The notes under the pieces were generated by a model. That model saw only the letters and a program-made list of their open reading frames with translations. It was not told the origin of the DNA and made no database searches. Shown in pieces: positions 24,409-33,333 of a DNA stretch of 64,000 nt. The stretch's first letter is position 1. Each line of letters begins with the position of its first letter. The DNA is from JACKCD01 sp041390905 (GTDB lineage Bacteria; Chloroflexota; Anaerolineae; Promineifilales; Promineifilaceae). The translations under genes were made by a program, and so were the position numbers. The stretch lies in the NCBI GenBank assembly GCA_041390905.1, contig JAWKPA010000018.1, forward strand, positions 56,052 to 120,051, written 5' to 3'.

Positions 24409-26376
24409 CTACTTTTTAAGTGTGAGCGGCAGGAAGGTTTGGTGCAGTTCGTTGACAACGGTGAGTTTTACAGGGATGGTAGCGGGGATGGTTTCGATAG
24501 AACGGCCGTTTACGCTTGCCCGCACCGTCAAAGACCCCAAATCGTGGACACCTACCCCCAACCCATTGCCATTGATGGTCAACATGACGTTTTGTGCCAC
24601 CCCAAAAGAACCGCTGGTTTGGGCAGCACTGACCCGCTCCGGCGTTTGCAGCGACCAGTTGATGCTGCCGCTGCCGCCGTTGCGTAGCGAAAGCATCAGC
24701 GATGCAGTCGTGCGCCCGTCGGCAAGCAGGTTGATGGTGCCGGGGTCAACCCGCAGCGTGGCCTGCGCCGCCACCCCCGTGCGAGCCGCATTTTGGCGGT
24801 GCATCGGCCAGTCGGCTTCGCGGGCGCCATCGGGCAAATCCCAGGTGATGAGGCGGCTGTTGCTGGCAACCAACTCCAGAATGCCATCGCCGTCTATGTC
24901 GCCCACGGCAGGAGTGTTAAGCTGCAGCCCGTCGGCATAGTACAGCGGCAGCCCGTTGGGGAAGGCGGTGGTGGTTAGCTGCTGGCCGTTGCCGTCAATG
25001 ATGGCGATAGACCAGCTTTGGGCAATAAAGATTTCCATTTTGCCGTCGTTGTCGTAATCGGCCAGCACAAAGCTTTTTTCGACGTTGAAGCTGCTGGTAT
25101 TGCCAAATTCGGTGCGCGGGGTCATGGGGAAGCCGGAAACGGCCGTTCCGTCCTCATGCCAGGCGTACAGTTGGCTGTCCATCGCCGCCACAATGATTTC
25201 CGGCCGTTCGTCCCCGGCAATATCGCCAATGACCGGCGAAGCTGGCACCGTACCGCCCACCGCCTTGCCACCGCTCCAGCCGGGCAAATCGTTGCCCCGG
25301 TGGTCAAGCCCAAACAGCCGGTAGCCGTTTGTGGGGTGGCTGGGGCTAAACGTGTTGTAAAAGGTGCCGGTTCCAACAAAGATTTCAAAATCCCCATCGC
25401 CATCTACATCATCAATTGCCGGGCTGGATTGAATGGTTTCCAGCATGTAGCGGGGAAAACCGGGCAGCGACTTGCCAAAGCGGTCAACGGCATAGAGGCT
25501 GCCGCCACAGTAATCGCTGGCCCATCCGGCCGGCAGCAGATAGGGGCAGCTCCAGTTGAGGCTGCCGCCGGGATAACTGTTGCCGAAATAACCTTCGTCG
25601 GTACCAATCACAATGTCAAGATAGCCATCTTGATCGAGATCGGCCAGGGCGGGGGAACTCCAGATGGTGTCGGCCACTCGCCCAATGAGAATGTCCCAGC
25701 CAAAGCGGGGGTAGTGGGCGCTGGTGATGGGGAAGCCGGTCACGAGGGTGCCGTTGTGGTGCAGCGCATAAAGCCCCTTGTCAAAGCTGCCAAACACGAT
25801 TTCCATGTCGCCATCCCGGTCGAGGTCGCCCAGGGCCGGGGTACTATAGACGGTATCGGTGCAGCCAAGCGGAGCCACGGCTTCATCGCGGGTGCGGAAC
25901 GGCCAGCCCGATTTGACCTGCCCGTTGTGTTCCAAAACGATCACGCCGCCCTGGGTGCATTTGCTGCTGTTGATGGTGCCCGCGCCCAGCACAATCTCCA
26001 TCTGCCCATCGCCGTCAATGTCGGCAACGGCCGGGGAGGAGTTGATTTCGTGACTGTTGCCGCTCATGCCAAATGGGCCGGCAATGTCTACATCCCACAG
26101 CAGTGAGCCGCTGCTGCCCCCATCCTGAAAGGCCATGACGTGGCCGTTGCTGGTGGCAATCACAATGTCGCTGCGCCCGTCGCCGGTGATGTCGGCAATG
26201 ACGGGGGAAGCGCGATGGCAGTCGCTGTGGCTACCGCAGCTTTGTGATGGGAGGTTGTCTTGCCGCCAGCGGGGCGACACAATGCCATTGCTGGCCTGGG
26301 TTTGGTTGGTGAAAACGAGGAGGGGAAGGGCAATAAACAGGAGCAGCCAATAAGGTCGGAAATTAATCATTTTCAT
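24409..26376 (-). CDS. Secreted FG-GAP/VCBS repeat protein with C-terminal BACON-like domain
   Basis: 655 residues beginning with a signal peptide (YWLLLFIALPLLVFTNQTQA). About eight repeats carry the calcium-binding D-x-D-G-D-G pattern (ADITGDGRSDIVIA, ADIDGDGQMEIVLG, GDLDRDGDMEIVFG, DVDGDGDFEIFVG and so on), predicting a beta-propeller like that of integrin alpha chains. Residues about 545-645 form an Ig-like/BACON-type domain. The last residues, TFLPLTLKK, resemble C-termini common in secreted Chloroflexota proteins. It is probably a surface protein binding carbohydrate or protein. About 210 bp upstream (26377-26589) hold no gene I can support. Confidence 0.85.
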   Translation of the reverse strand: MKMINFRPYWLLLFIALPLLVFTNQTQASNGIVSPRWRQDNLPSQSCGSHSDCHRASPVIADITGDGRSDIVIATSNGHVMAFQDGGSSGSLLWDVDIAGPFGMSGNSHEINSSPAVADIDGDGQMEIVLGAGTINSSKCTQGGVIVLEHNGQVKSGWPFRTRDEAVAPLGCTDTVYSTPALGDLDRDGDMEIVFGSFDKGLYALHHNGTLVTGFPITSAHYPRFGWDILIGRVADTIWSSPALADLDQDGYLDIVIGTDEGYFGNSYPGGSLNWSCPYLLPAGWASDYCGGSLYAVDRFGKSLPGFPRYMLETIQSSPAIDDVDGDGDFEIFVGTGTFYNTFSPSHPTNGYRLFGLDHRGNDLPGWSGGKAVGGTVPASPVIGDIAGDERPEIIVAAMDSQLYAWHEDGTAVSGFPMTPRTEFGNTSSFNVEKSFVLADYDNDGKMEIFIAQSWSIAIIDGNGQQLTTTAFPNGLPLYYADGLQLNTPAVGDIDGDGILELVASNSRLITWDLPDGAREADWPMHRQNAARTGVAAQATLRVDPGTINLLADGRTTASLMLSLRNGGSGSINWSLQTPERVSAAQTSGSFGVAQNVMLTINGNGLGVGVHDLGSLTVRASVNGRSIETIPATIPVKLTVVNELHQTFLPLTLKK

Positions 26377-26589
26377 TTGCTCGTTACTCTTTCTAATCGT
26401 TACAAAAATCCGTTACAAATAAGACAGGGGCTAAGGCGTGGCTCACTGGACTTCAACTACTTTTTGGCTCGCCGTCCCTCAATCGCCGTCAGGATACGCT
26501 GATGATGCCATACAATAAATGGCGAATTGCTCCTACAGTATAGGCTATTAGTATGAGATGGGGCTTACGGCTGGGCTTACAGGGGGTAA

Positions 26590-27750
26590 TTATGAGAGGA
26601 TTCTTTGGTAAGTGGCGAGGATGTGGGGCCAACTGTAGGTGCGGGTGGTGAACAAACGGCCGTTTTCCCCCAACCTCTGCCGCAGTTCAGGCGAGGCCAG
26701 TAGACGGTCAAGCGTGGCGTTAAATTCGTCCTGGTTGTGGTAGTAGAGACCACCGTTGCTTTGGCGTACCTGCTGTTTGGTGACGGCACAACGGCCGTTA
26801 ACCAGCACCACCGTCCCCAGCAGCCACGCTTCCAGAATGATAATGGACAAACTTTCAAACAACGACGGCATGACGACCACGCTGGCCGCTTGCAGCCCAT
26901 CAAATTTGTCCTGCTCGGACACAAAGCCAATGGGAACGATGTCGGGATGGTCAGGCAGGGGAAATTGGGGTTCACCGGTGAGGACGAGCTTAAGGATCTG
27001 ATTGGGGTGCTGCTGGCGGTAATTGAGAAAGTAGGTGATCAGTTCCGGCACATTTTTGGCCTCGGCCAGCCGGCCGGCATAAAACAAAAACGGCTCATGC
27101 AGCTTGTACTTTTGCCGGAAACGTTCGGCGGACACGTCGGCCGGGGTGGTGAGACCGAGGGCGGCGATGTGGTGGGGAACGGCCGTTCCCGTCACCCTTT
27201 GCACCAGTTCCTGCTCGGCGCGGGTCAGATAAACAATGTGGCGCGGCAGGTGGAAGAGGGCGCGGAAGGCATCGAGGTACATAAACGGCTCGTCGTGGGC
27301 GGTAGGAACCAGAATGGCTTTGTCGGCCACCAGCGGCAGGCCAAAAAAGGTGGTGGCGTAGACGTAGGTGAAAAAAAGAAAGTGGTCGTACTGGCTGGCG
27401 TGCTGCTGGATGTGGCGCAGCAGCGGGGTGGAAAAAGGGCCTTCGCGCTCAATCCACGCGATTTGTTCGGCCAGGGTGGGGTTGGAAAGCAAAAACAGCC
27501 CCGTCTGCTGCTGCGACTGCGCCCAGTTGCGCGGGCTGTCCACGGGAAAGCGATGGACAGTGACCCCGTTTAGCTCCGACTCCCCCGCCGGGTAGCTGTT
27601 GACCCAGGTGGTGTAGTCGTGGGCGCAGGTGGTCAGCACGTGGACTTCGGCCAGCGCCGTGAGATGCTCGGCAAGCTGCCGGGCGGCACTTTCAGAGCCG
27701 CCGTGGATGTCGGAGCCGTACCGTTGAACGACGATGGCGAGACGGGGCAT
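26590..27750 (-). CDS. Glycosyltransferase family 4
   Basis: 386 residues with the GT-B two-domain layout. The N-terminus MPRLAIVVQRYGSDIHGGSE contains the glycine-rich acceptor-side loop; the C-terminal domain has FLFYAGRLAEAKNVPELI and the nucleotide-sugar segment VVVMPSLFESLSIIILEAWLLG (E-x7-E). It should add a sugar to an envelope polysaccharide or lipid-linked chain. It is one of four GT4-type enzymes on the minus strand between 26.5 and 34.5 kb. The N-termini of this enzyme and the one at 29054-30283 are closely similar (ETAxHL-like and AxEVLTTCARD-like stretches), suggesting duplication. Confidence 0.88.
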   Translation of the reverse strand: MPRLAIVVQRYGSDIHGGSESAARQLAEHLTALAEVHVLTTCAHDYTTWVNSYPAGESELNGVTVHRFPVDSPRNWAQSQQQTGLFLLSNPTLAEQIAWIEREGPFSTPLLRHIQQHASQYDHFLFFTYVYATTFFGLPLVADKAILVPTAHDEPFMYLDAFRALFHLPRHIVYLTRAEQELVQRVTGTAVPHHIAALGLTTPADVSAERFRQKYKLHEPFLFYAGRLAEAKNVPELITYFLNYRQQHPNQILKLVLTGEPQFPLPDHPDIVPIGFVSEQDKFDGLQAASVVVMPSLFESLSIIILEAWLLGTVVLVNGRCAVTKQQVRQSNGGLYYHNQDEFNATLDRLLASPELRQRLGENGRLFTTRTYSWPHILATYQRILS

Positions 27751-27781
27751 GGTGATTATTCGTTAGGGCTTGGGCGGTTCG

Positions 27782-27852
27782 GGAGATTGGGGATTGGAGA
27801 TTGGAGATTATTGAAGGTTCACAATCTCCAATCTCCAATCGCTAATCTCCTG
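27782..27852. repeat. Intergenic hairpin of GGAGATT / AATCTCC units
   Basis: Arms GGGAGATTGGGGATTGGAGA (from 27780) and ACAATCTCCAATCTCCAATC (to about 27850) flank TTATTGAAGGTTC. The array overlaps the 3' end of the next minus-strand gene, so that gene's last residues are repeat-encoded. Confidence 0.8.
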
Positions 27853-28954
27853 TTGGCAAATGCCCGTTTGTGACCTCGTTTTGGATTTTTTGCAAAAACG
27901 ACTGCAAGTTTTGTTCCAGGCTGGCTGAGGTGTATTGCTGCGCCCAGGAAACGGCCGTTTCTTTCATCACCTGGTATCGTTCCGGGTCATCCAGCAGTGC
28001 CAGCACTTCGGCGGCGGCGGCGGCGGGGTTGGCCTTGTCAAAGACGATGCCGGCCGGGCCAGCGACTTCGGGCATGGGGGGGGCTAGATGAACGGCCGTT
28101 GGCACGCCAAAAAAGAGTGATTCGGCAATCGGCACACAAAAACTCTCCCACTCCGAGGTCACAAACAGCAACCGGGCATTGGCAAACAACGCCGCCAGCA
28201 CCGCCGGGTTGTTTACCTGCCCCGTAAACATCACCCGGTTTTCCACCCCTTTGGCCGCAACCAGGCGGTCAATCTGCTGCTGATACCTGGGCGTTTGGTC
28301 ACGGTTGCCCACAATCACCAGCACCGTATCGGGTCGCTGTTTGTTGATTTCGGCAAAAATTTCCACCAAGGCCAGCACATCTTTTTGTGGCACAATGCGC
28401 CCCACCAGCAGGAAATAATCCAGCTTGGCTAAATCGGTCGCCAATTGGGCATCGGCCACGCCATCGGTGAAGTGAGAGGTGTCAATGCAGTAAAAAATCT
28501 TGTTGATTTTTTCCGGCGGGTAGCCCATCGCCTGTAGCTCTTGGCGCATGTATTCGGTGTGGATGACGTATTGGTCAAATTTGTCGCGCAGCGACGGCCG
28601 CAGTTCGATCCCTTTTTGCGTCAAATGTTCCAGATGGGCATTTTGGCCGCGAAAGAGGTGGGGCGGACAAATGCCGTGGTAATCCATGATTTTGAATTCG
28701 CGGCTGGCAAGGGCAATCTCAACGTTTTCGCTGTAGAGGGTGTAGTGAAACCAGAGAATGCCGTCGCCGTTGTCCTGGTAAAATTGGGATTTTTGCGCCA
28801 CGGCTCCATACTGCGGGGCGATGTGGTCGGCGTAAATCGTCACCCTGGCACCCCATTGGCGCAGGATGCGGGCAATGGAAATGGCGTAGTTGCTAATGGC
28901 ATCACCGGGGGTTAGTCCGGCGGTCATGATGCTTACTTTGAGAGGGTTTATCAT
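27842..28954 (-). CDS. Glycosyltransferase family 4
   Basis: 370 residues, GT-B fold. The N-terminal domain opens VSIMTAGLTPGDAISNYA and contains IMDYHGICPP; the C-terminal domain has YFLLVGRIVPQKDVLALVEIF, VMFTGQVNNPAVLAALFANA and the sugar-nucleotide segment FVTSEWESFCVPIAESLFFG (E-x7-E). It belongs to the same envelope polysaccharide cluster as its neighbours; the linkage made is not readable from sequence. The C-terminal TNGHLPTGD runs into the hairpin repeat, so the present stop is probably not ancestral. Confidence 0.87.
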   Translation of the reverse strand: MINPLKVSIMTAGLTPGDAISNYAISIARILRQWGARVTIYADHIAPQYGAVAQKSQFYQDNGDGILWFHYTLYSENVEIALASREFKIMDYHGICPPHLFRGQNAHLEHLTQKGIELRPSLRDKFDQYVIHTEYMRQELQAMGYPPEKINKIFYCIDTSHFTDGVADAQLATDLAKLDYFLLVGRIVPQKDVLALVEIFAEINKQRPDTVLVIVGNRDQTPRYQQQIDRLVAAKGVENRVMFTGQVNNPAVLAALFANARLLFVTSEWESFCVPIAESLFFGVPTAVHLAPPMPEVAGPAGIVFDKANPAAAAAEVLALLDDPERYQVMKETAVSWAQQYTSASLEQNLQSFLQKIQNEVTNGHLPTGD

Positions 28955-28968
28955 AGAAAAATTCAGAA

Positions 28969-29064
28969 TAGGACGCTGATTTACCTGATTTTCCTGATAA
29001 AGATGTTGTCATCAGGAAAATGTTGTTTTACAACCGCTTCGCGTACAGGAAAATCAGCGTCCCA
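28969..29064. repeat. MITE-like repeat with inverted ends GGACGCTGATTT
   Basis: The ends GGACGCTGATTT (28971-28982) and AAATCAGCGTCC (29051-29062) are inverted copies. The interior has further foldbacks around TGATAAAGATGTTGTCATCA. Relatives lie at 50670-50767 and 61583-61675. The right end provides the stop codon of the neighbouring glycosyltransferase. Confidence 0.75.
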
Positions 29065-30283
29065 TTTCCTCTTCCTCCACCGCGAAGGTGGGGTCTAGCT
29101 GGGCGAAGATGCGGCGGAGTTGGGCGATGATGTGGGGCCATTGGAAGTGGGCAAGAACGTAGCGTCGCCCTTGTTGGCCGAGCCTAACGGCCGTTTCCCG
29201 TTCCTCCAGCAAATAATCCAGCGTCGCCGCAAATTCGTCATAGTTGGTGAAATAAAGGCCACCGTTGGCGCGTTGGCAATGCTCCTTCATCACGGCGCAG
29301 TGGCCGTGAACCAGCACCGGCGTTTCCGTTAGCCAGCTTTCCATGATGACGCGGGAAAAGCTTTCGTGAACCGACGGCTGGCAAAAAACGGTGGCGGCGG
29401 CAAAAGCATCCCAGCGCGCCTGTTCAGATACATAGCCGAGGTCAATGACGCTGCCCTGAGCGGCGGACGGCACGGCGATGTCGCCGGAACCAATGAGAAC
29501 GAGGTTGACAGAACGGCCGTTTTCCTGCTGATACCGCGCCCAGTAATCGAGCAGCAGGGGGGTGTTTTTGCTGATTTCGCGGCGGCCGGCGTAGAGGATA
29601 AACGGCCGTTTTTCCCCCATTTTCGCCCCAAACTGCTGCCAAAACCGGGTCGCACTCGCCTCCACATCGGTGTCCATGCCGCCCCCCACCACCTGCCGGA
29701 TTTGCCCGTTGTGGTCAGGGAAAAAAGTATCGGCCAACTTTGCCTCGGCCTCGGTAAAAAAGAGCAGCCCTTTTACCTGCTGCACTGGTTCACGGTAGCC
29801 CGCCAGCCGCAAATACGGCTCGTCGTGGAGGCAGGGAATCATCAGTGACCGCTCCGGGGCGATGGCCGCACCGTAGACGGTGGTAGCAAACATGTAGGGG
29901 ATAAAAATGAACAGATACCGCTCCTGCTGCTGCCGCATATAGTCGTAAAGTGCCGGAACCCTGATCATTTCCGTGAGAAAGGTGCGCTCCTGGTCAGCAG
30001 TGATGGGCAGCTTGTGGATGAGCCGCCAGTTAACGGCATCAAACGCCGCTTTGTCGCGGGGCTGCACAGGGAAGCGACGCACGGGAATGCCCTGCACCAG
30101 CTCTACGCCGGGGCGATGGTGGTTGTGGCTCCAGTCGCTGTAGAGGTCGCGGGCGCAGGTGGTAAGGATTTCCACGGGAATACCGACGGCGTGCAGATGA
30201 ACGGCCGTTTGCCGCGTCTGCGCCTCCGCCCCTCCCGGCACATTTTCCCCATACCACGGGGTCACAAAAGCAATGGTGGTCAT
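29054..30283 (-). CDS. Glycosyltransferase family 4
   Basis: 409 residues, GT-B fold: TIAFVTPWYGENVPGGAEAQ at the N-terminus, FILYAGRREISKNTPLLLDYW in the donor domain and VFCQPSVHESFSRVIMESWL (E-x7-E) near the sugar-nucleotide site. Likely role: sugar transfer in envelope or capsule polysaccharide synthesis. The final codons encoding MGR and the TGA lie inside the MITE-like repeat, so the natural C-terminus may have been altered by that insertion. Four exact AACGGCCGTT copies are present. Confidence 0.88.
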   Translation of the reverse strand: MTTIAFVTPWYGENVPGGAEAQTRQTAVHLHAVGIPVEILTTCARDLYSDWSHNHHRPGVELVQGIPVRRFPVQPRDKAAFDAVNWRLIHKLPITADQERTFLTEMIRVPALYDYMRQQQERYLFIFIPYMFATTVYGAAIAPERSLMIPCLHDEPYLRLAGYREPVQQVKGLLFFTEAEAKLADTFFPDHNGQIRQVVGGGMDTDVEASATRFWQQFGAKMGEKRPFILYAGRREISKNTPLLLDYWARYQQENGRSVNLVLIGSGDIAVPSAAQGSVIDLGYVSEQARWDAFAAATVFCQPSVHESFSRVIMESWLTETPVLVHGHCAVMKEHCQRANGGLYFTNYDEFAATLDYLLEERETAVRLGQQGRRYVLAHFQWPHIIAQLRRIFAQLDPTFAVEEEEMGR

Positions 30284-30337
30284 GAAGTGGGTGGCTAGTG
30301 GCTAGTAGCTGGTGATAAGGATGTAACTTGCCACTTG

Positions 30338-30730
30338 TTACTTGCTACCTTCTTCCGCCTGCTTTTCCATCTCTTCGGCCAAAATGTTGAGTGCCTGGAG
30401 CAGGTGGTGGTTCATTTGTATCTGGTTGGCGGCAAGTTGGTTGACATAAAAGACGACTAATTCATGCAGTTTGTGGCGAATGGTTTGTAACAGGGGACCA
30501 ATGACAGGTACGCCAATGCGGCTAACGTTTACCGGCACCTGAATCTGGTCATAAACCAGCCCGGCTTGGTATAGATGTTCATAAAAATCGGCGGGCAAAT
30601 GCTTTCCGGCAATGCGAATGGGAGAACGGCCGTTTGGCGCAGTTGCTAACCGCTTCTCCAAAATCTGCTGCCGAATCTGCTGCATGATCTCTTCAATATT
30701 TACCTCTGCCGAGGGGGTTGTGTCGCTCAT
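30338..30730 (-). CDS. Small polysaccharide-cluster protein (IMxxIRxxI type)
   Basis: 130 residues. The start, VNIEEIMQQIRQQILEKR, resembles the short N-terminal segment that in other bacteria precedes methyltransferases or glycosyltransferases in polysaccharide clusters. The second half, PVIGPLLQTIRHKLHELVVFYVNQLAANQ, is shared with the neighbouring 118-residue protein (LP-x-x-FYEH, GPLL, YYV-x-x-LA, LLQAL). There is no catalytic motif and no clear membrane helix; an amphipathic, membrane-associated helix is likely. A scaffold role for the glycosyltransferases is inference. Confidence 0.6.
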   Translation of the reverse strand: MSDTTPSAEVNIEEIMQQIRQQILEKRLATAPNGRSPIRIAGKHLPADFYEHLYQAGLVYDQIQVPVNVSRIGVPVIGPLLQTIRHKLHELVVFYVNQLAANQIQMNHHLLQALNILAEEMEKQAEEGSK

Positions 30731-30749
30731 AATAAATCCTGAAATATGG

Positions 30750-30816
30750 TAGGAGATTAGGGATTGGAGATTGGAGATTGTGAACCTTCAATAATCTCCA
30801 ATCTCCAACCCTAGGA
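30750..30816. repeat. Intergenic hairpin of GGAGATT / AATCTCC units
   Basis: TAGGAGATTAGGGATTGGAG and its inverted array AATAATCTCCAATCTCCAAC flank GTGAACCTTC. The same spacer, GTGAACCTTCA, occurs in the hairpin at 3381-3463, and its reverse complement in that at 27782. Confidence 0.8.
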
Positions 30817-30876
30817 AAATGTCAGTTTGTGTTCTTTTGCTCCGCTATTGTCCCAGCTTTAGTCCGTTTTGAAAAG

Positions 30877-31233
30877 TCAGCCGTTTTTGCGCTCCACCGA
30901 CCCTGCCAACGCATCCAGCGCCTGTAGCAACGACTCATTGGCCTCGGTTTGGGCTTCGGCTAGGCGGCTGACGTAGTAAATGGCGAGCTTGTGGGGAACC
31001 AGTTTGAGACGGGTGAGCAAGGGGCCAAGCAGCGGCAGAGCCACCGGCTGCACCTGCAAGCGGGGCTGAAATTTGGCATGAACGGCCGCTTTCTGCATAT
31101 GCTCATAAAACGCAGGGGGCAGCGAGCCACGGCTGGCAACCAACGCCCGCCCCACCGGCGGCAGCCTGGCCGCCTGGTCGGTGATGATTTGGGTCGTTTG
31201 GGTAATTAGATCGGTTGCTTTTGCGTTTGTCAT
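30877..31233 (-). CDS. Small polysaccharide-cluster protein, paralogue of its neighbour
   Basis: 118 residues from the ATG at 31233, behind GAGGTG. It shares with the 30338-30730 product the blocks LPPAFYEHMQKA, PLLGPLLTRLKLVPHKLAIYYVSRLAEAQ and ANESLLQALDALA. The IMxxIRxxI segment is replaced by TDLITQTTQIITDQA. It follows the GT-C-like membrane protein gene almost without a gap, implying co-translation. Function unknown; the paired retention within a glycosyltransferase cluster points to an accessory role there. Confidence 0.6.
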   Translation of the reverse strand: MTNAKATDLITQTTQIITDQAARLPPVGRALVASRGSLPPAFYEHMQKAAVHAKFQPRLQVQPVALPLLGPLLTRLKLVPHKLAIYYVSRLAEAQTEANESLLQALDALAGSVERKNG

Positions 31234-31236
31234 CAA

Positions 31237-33333
31237 TCACCTCAGCACCGCCAGCGGCAAGTGCCATTCCTGCGGCAGCACCTGCTGCGGCTTGTGGTCA
31301 TAAACGGTTTCCAGGCTGGCGGTGGTGAGGTCGAGGGTGGAGAGGGTGGGGGTGAAGCCCTGGGCATTCAGCCAGGCCGGGTCGCCAATCCAGACGACAG
31401 AACGGCCGTTTTCCAGCCACCCCAACACCGCCTTTCGCAATTCCCCCTCATCCACCACCGCCCAGTCGCGCAGTTTGATTACGTCGCGCTGGTAGAGAAA
31501 GCGCAGCGGTGTCCCCAGCGTGTCGCCAGGACCAATGGGGTTTTGCTCGTTAAAAATGATGACCGCATCAGCCGGAAGTTGTGCCGCCAGCGCGTCCATT
31601 TGTGGGATCAGACCCGCCAAATCCACCTGGCTGATAAACCCCCGTGCCGACCAGCCCAGCCCGGCCAGCCACACCAGCGTTAGCACGGCGGCCACAACCA
31701 GCCCCAGCTTGCCCCGCTGCTGCGCCAGCCAGCCCAGCAAAACGGCCGTTCCCACCACCAGCAGCGGAATCGTAGCCGCCAGATAGCGGCGCATGGTGTA
31801 TATCTGGTGCGGGTTGGAGCGGATATTCCACAGATAGAGGGCGGAAAAAAGGAGGCAGATGGCAAGCAAAACGGCCGTTTTTCGCTCCATCCGCCACATC
31901 ATCAACGCCACGCCCAGCGCCCCCAGCCACACCCCCAGCGGCGACAAATACCAGCCAATCCGCAGCAGGTTTTCGTGGTCATACCAGGGAACCTGGCTTT
32001 GGCTGTACGGGTCGTCAAAAATAAAAACGGAGCCGGTGGCGGGGCGGATAAACCAAAGGTAGGCGGTGGTGAGCAAAATGAGGGCGACGAGGGCAAGGCG
32101 TAACGGCCGTTCCCACCGCGCCAGTTGCCCCAAATGGTGGCGGTAACGGCCAAGTATTAACAGCAGGCCAATGCCCAGCAGCCCACCCAGCAGCGGAATC
32201 TCCCAGTAAACTTGCAGCAGCAGCAGGCCAAAGCCAAACAGTTCGTAAAAATAAGGGGCGCTTTGCCACGCACCGTGGACAAAGGAGTAGCCGATTTGGG
32301 CGACCAGGGGGAGGAAAAACCAGAGATAGCTGCGCCAGGAACGGCCGTTTGCCCACAGCCACAGCCACAATACCACCAGCACCGGCAGCATAAACACGGC
32401 ATCAATTCGCAGCAGGAACGATTGCCCCAGTGCCAGCCCGCCCAGCAGCCCCCACAGCCGGTTGTCGCGCCGTCCGGCCAGCCAGCCGCCCACGCCCCAC
32501 AGCCCCGCCCACAGCAAAAACTGGGCAAAGGTTTCAGTGACGGGGTAGCGGGCGAACCAGACTTGAAGGGCATTGAGGGTGAGGCCAGCCAGGGCAAGAA
32601 CGGCCGTTTGCCACCCGGCAAATTGGCGCACCGCCAGATAAACGGCCACCGCCCCCAGCAGTGCCCACACCCCCGGCAGCATCAGCTCTGCCCATACGCC
32701 GCCCAGACTGTAGGCCATTGCCAGCCAAACGGGGTGGGTGGGGTAAAACTGGGGGGTGATGTGGCCGGGCTGCGCCAGATCGGTGAGGTAGAAGGCGGGG
32801 AGGTAGTAGGCGGTAGCGGCGGCGTTTTGGATGGGGCGGAAAACGGCCGTTTGTAGCGACTCCGGCAGCGCGGCTAAAAAGTCATCTTCAATAACCAGGC
32901 TCCCGTTTTGCGCGATTTCGGCTCCCAAATTGATGTAGACCCCGGCATCGGCCGCGCCGAGGATGAATTCGTGCGGGCGGAGGAAGAGGTAGAGGGCGAG
33001 GGGGAGCCAGAGGAGGAGGAGGAGGGGTTGGAGATTGGAGATTGGAGATTGGGGTGTGGGGTGTGGGGTGTGGGGTGTGGGGTGTGGGGAGATTGGAATG
33101 AGTGCAAGGGCGGTGGTGAGTAGGAAGGTGAGGAGGGCGAGCAGGGGTAGGGAGAAGATGCTGAGTTGGGCGAGGAGCAGGGCGAGGGTGCCGACGAGGG
33201 TGGTGCCGATAATGAGGCTTGCCATAAGCTGTTCCAGCAGGTCGCCATCGAAATGGGGGAAGCGGCGGACGATGAGCCAGCCGGGCAGGGTGGCGGCGGT
33301 GAAGAGGAGGAACAGGGCAAGGAAGCTAGGCAT
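31237..33333 (-). CDS. Multi-pass GT-C/GT39-like membrane glycosyltransferase
   Basis: The ATG at 33333 (MPSFLALFLLFTAATLPGWL) gives 698 residues; further upstream the frame only shadows the previous gene. About 12-13 membrane helices occupy the first 530 residues. The first long loop contains LGAADAGVYINLGAEIAQNG, the position where GT39-type enzymes carry catalytic acidic residues. A soluble C-terminal domain of about 150 residues follows. It probably uses a polyprenyl-phosphate sugar outside the membrane. The start overlaps the preceding glycosyltransferase stop by eight bases. A repeat-encoded stretch, PHPTPHTPHPTPQSP, sits in a loop near residue 85. Seven exact AACGGCCGTT copies occur. 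Confidence 0.78.
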   Translation of the reverse strand: MPSFLALFLLFTAATLPGWLIVRRFPHFDGDLLEQLMASLIIGTTLVGTLALLLAQLSIFSLPLLALLTFLLTTALALIPISPHPTPHTPHPTPQSPISNLQPLLLLLWLPLALYLFLRPHEFILGAADAGVYINLGAEIAQNGSLVIEDDFLAALPESLQTAVFRPIQNAAATAYYLPAFYLTDLAQPGHITPQFYPTHPVWLAMAYSLGGVWAELMLPGVWALLGAVAVYLAVRQFAGWQTAVLALAGLTLNALQVWFARYPVTETFAQFLLWAGLWGVGGWLAGRRDNRLWGLLGGLALGQSFLLRIDAVFMLPVLVVLWLWLWANGRSWRSYLWFFLPLVAQIGYSFVHGAWQSAPYFYELFGFGLLLLQVYWEIPLLGGLLGIGLLLILGRYRHHLGQLARWERPLRLALVALILLTTAYLWFIRPATGSVFIFDDPYSQSQVPWYDHENLLRIGWYLSPLGVWLGALGVALMMWRMERKTAVLLAICLLFSALYLWNIRSNPHQIYTMRRYLAATIPLLVVGTAVLLGWLAQQRGKLGLVVAAVLTLVWLAGLGWSARGFISQVDLAGLIPQMDALAAQLPADAVIIFNEQNPIGPGDTLGTPLRFLYQRDVIKLRDWAVVDEGELRKAVLGWLENGRSVVWIGDPAWLNAQGFTPTLSTLDLTTASLETVYDHKPQQVLPQEWHLPLAVLR
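33026..33097. repeat. GGAGATT and GGGGTGT tandem repeats inside the membrane protein gene
   Basis: Three to four GGAGATT units followed by about five GGGGTGT units, in frame on the minus strand. The GGGGTGT tract is the reverse complement of the CCCCACA tract in the MFS gene at 18121-18154. Confidence 0.85.

Noticed and set aside
24256..24687. Plus-strand open frame over the end of the FG-GAP gene
   Set aside because: It crosses a perfect palindrome and then is only the antisense of the FG-GAP coding sequence.
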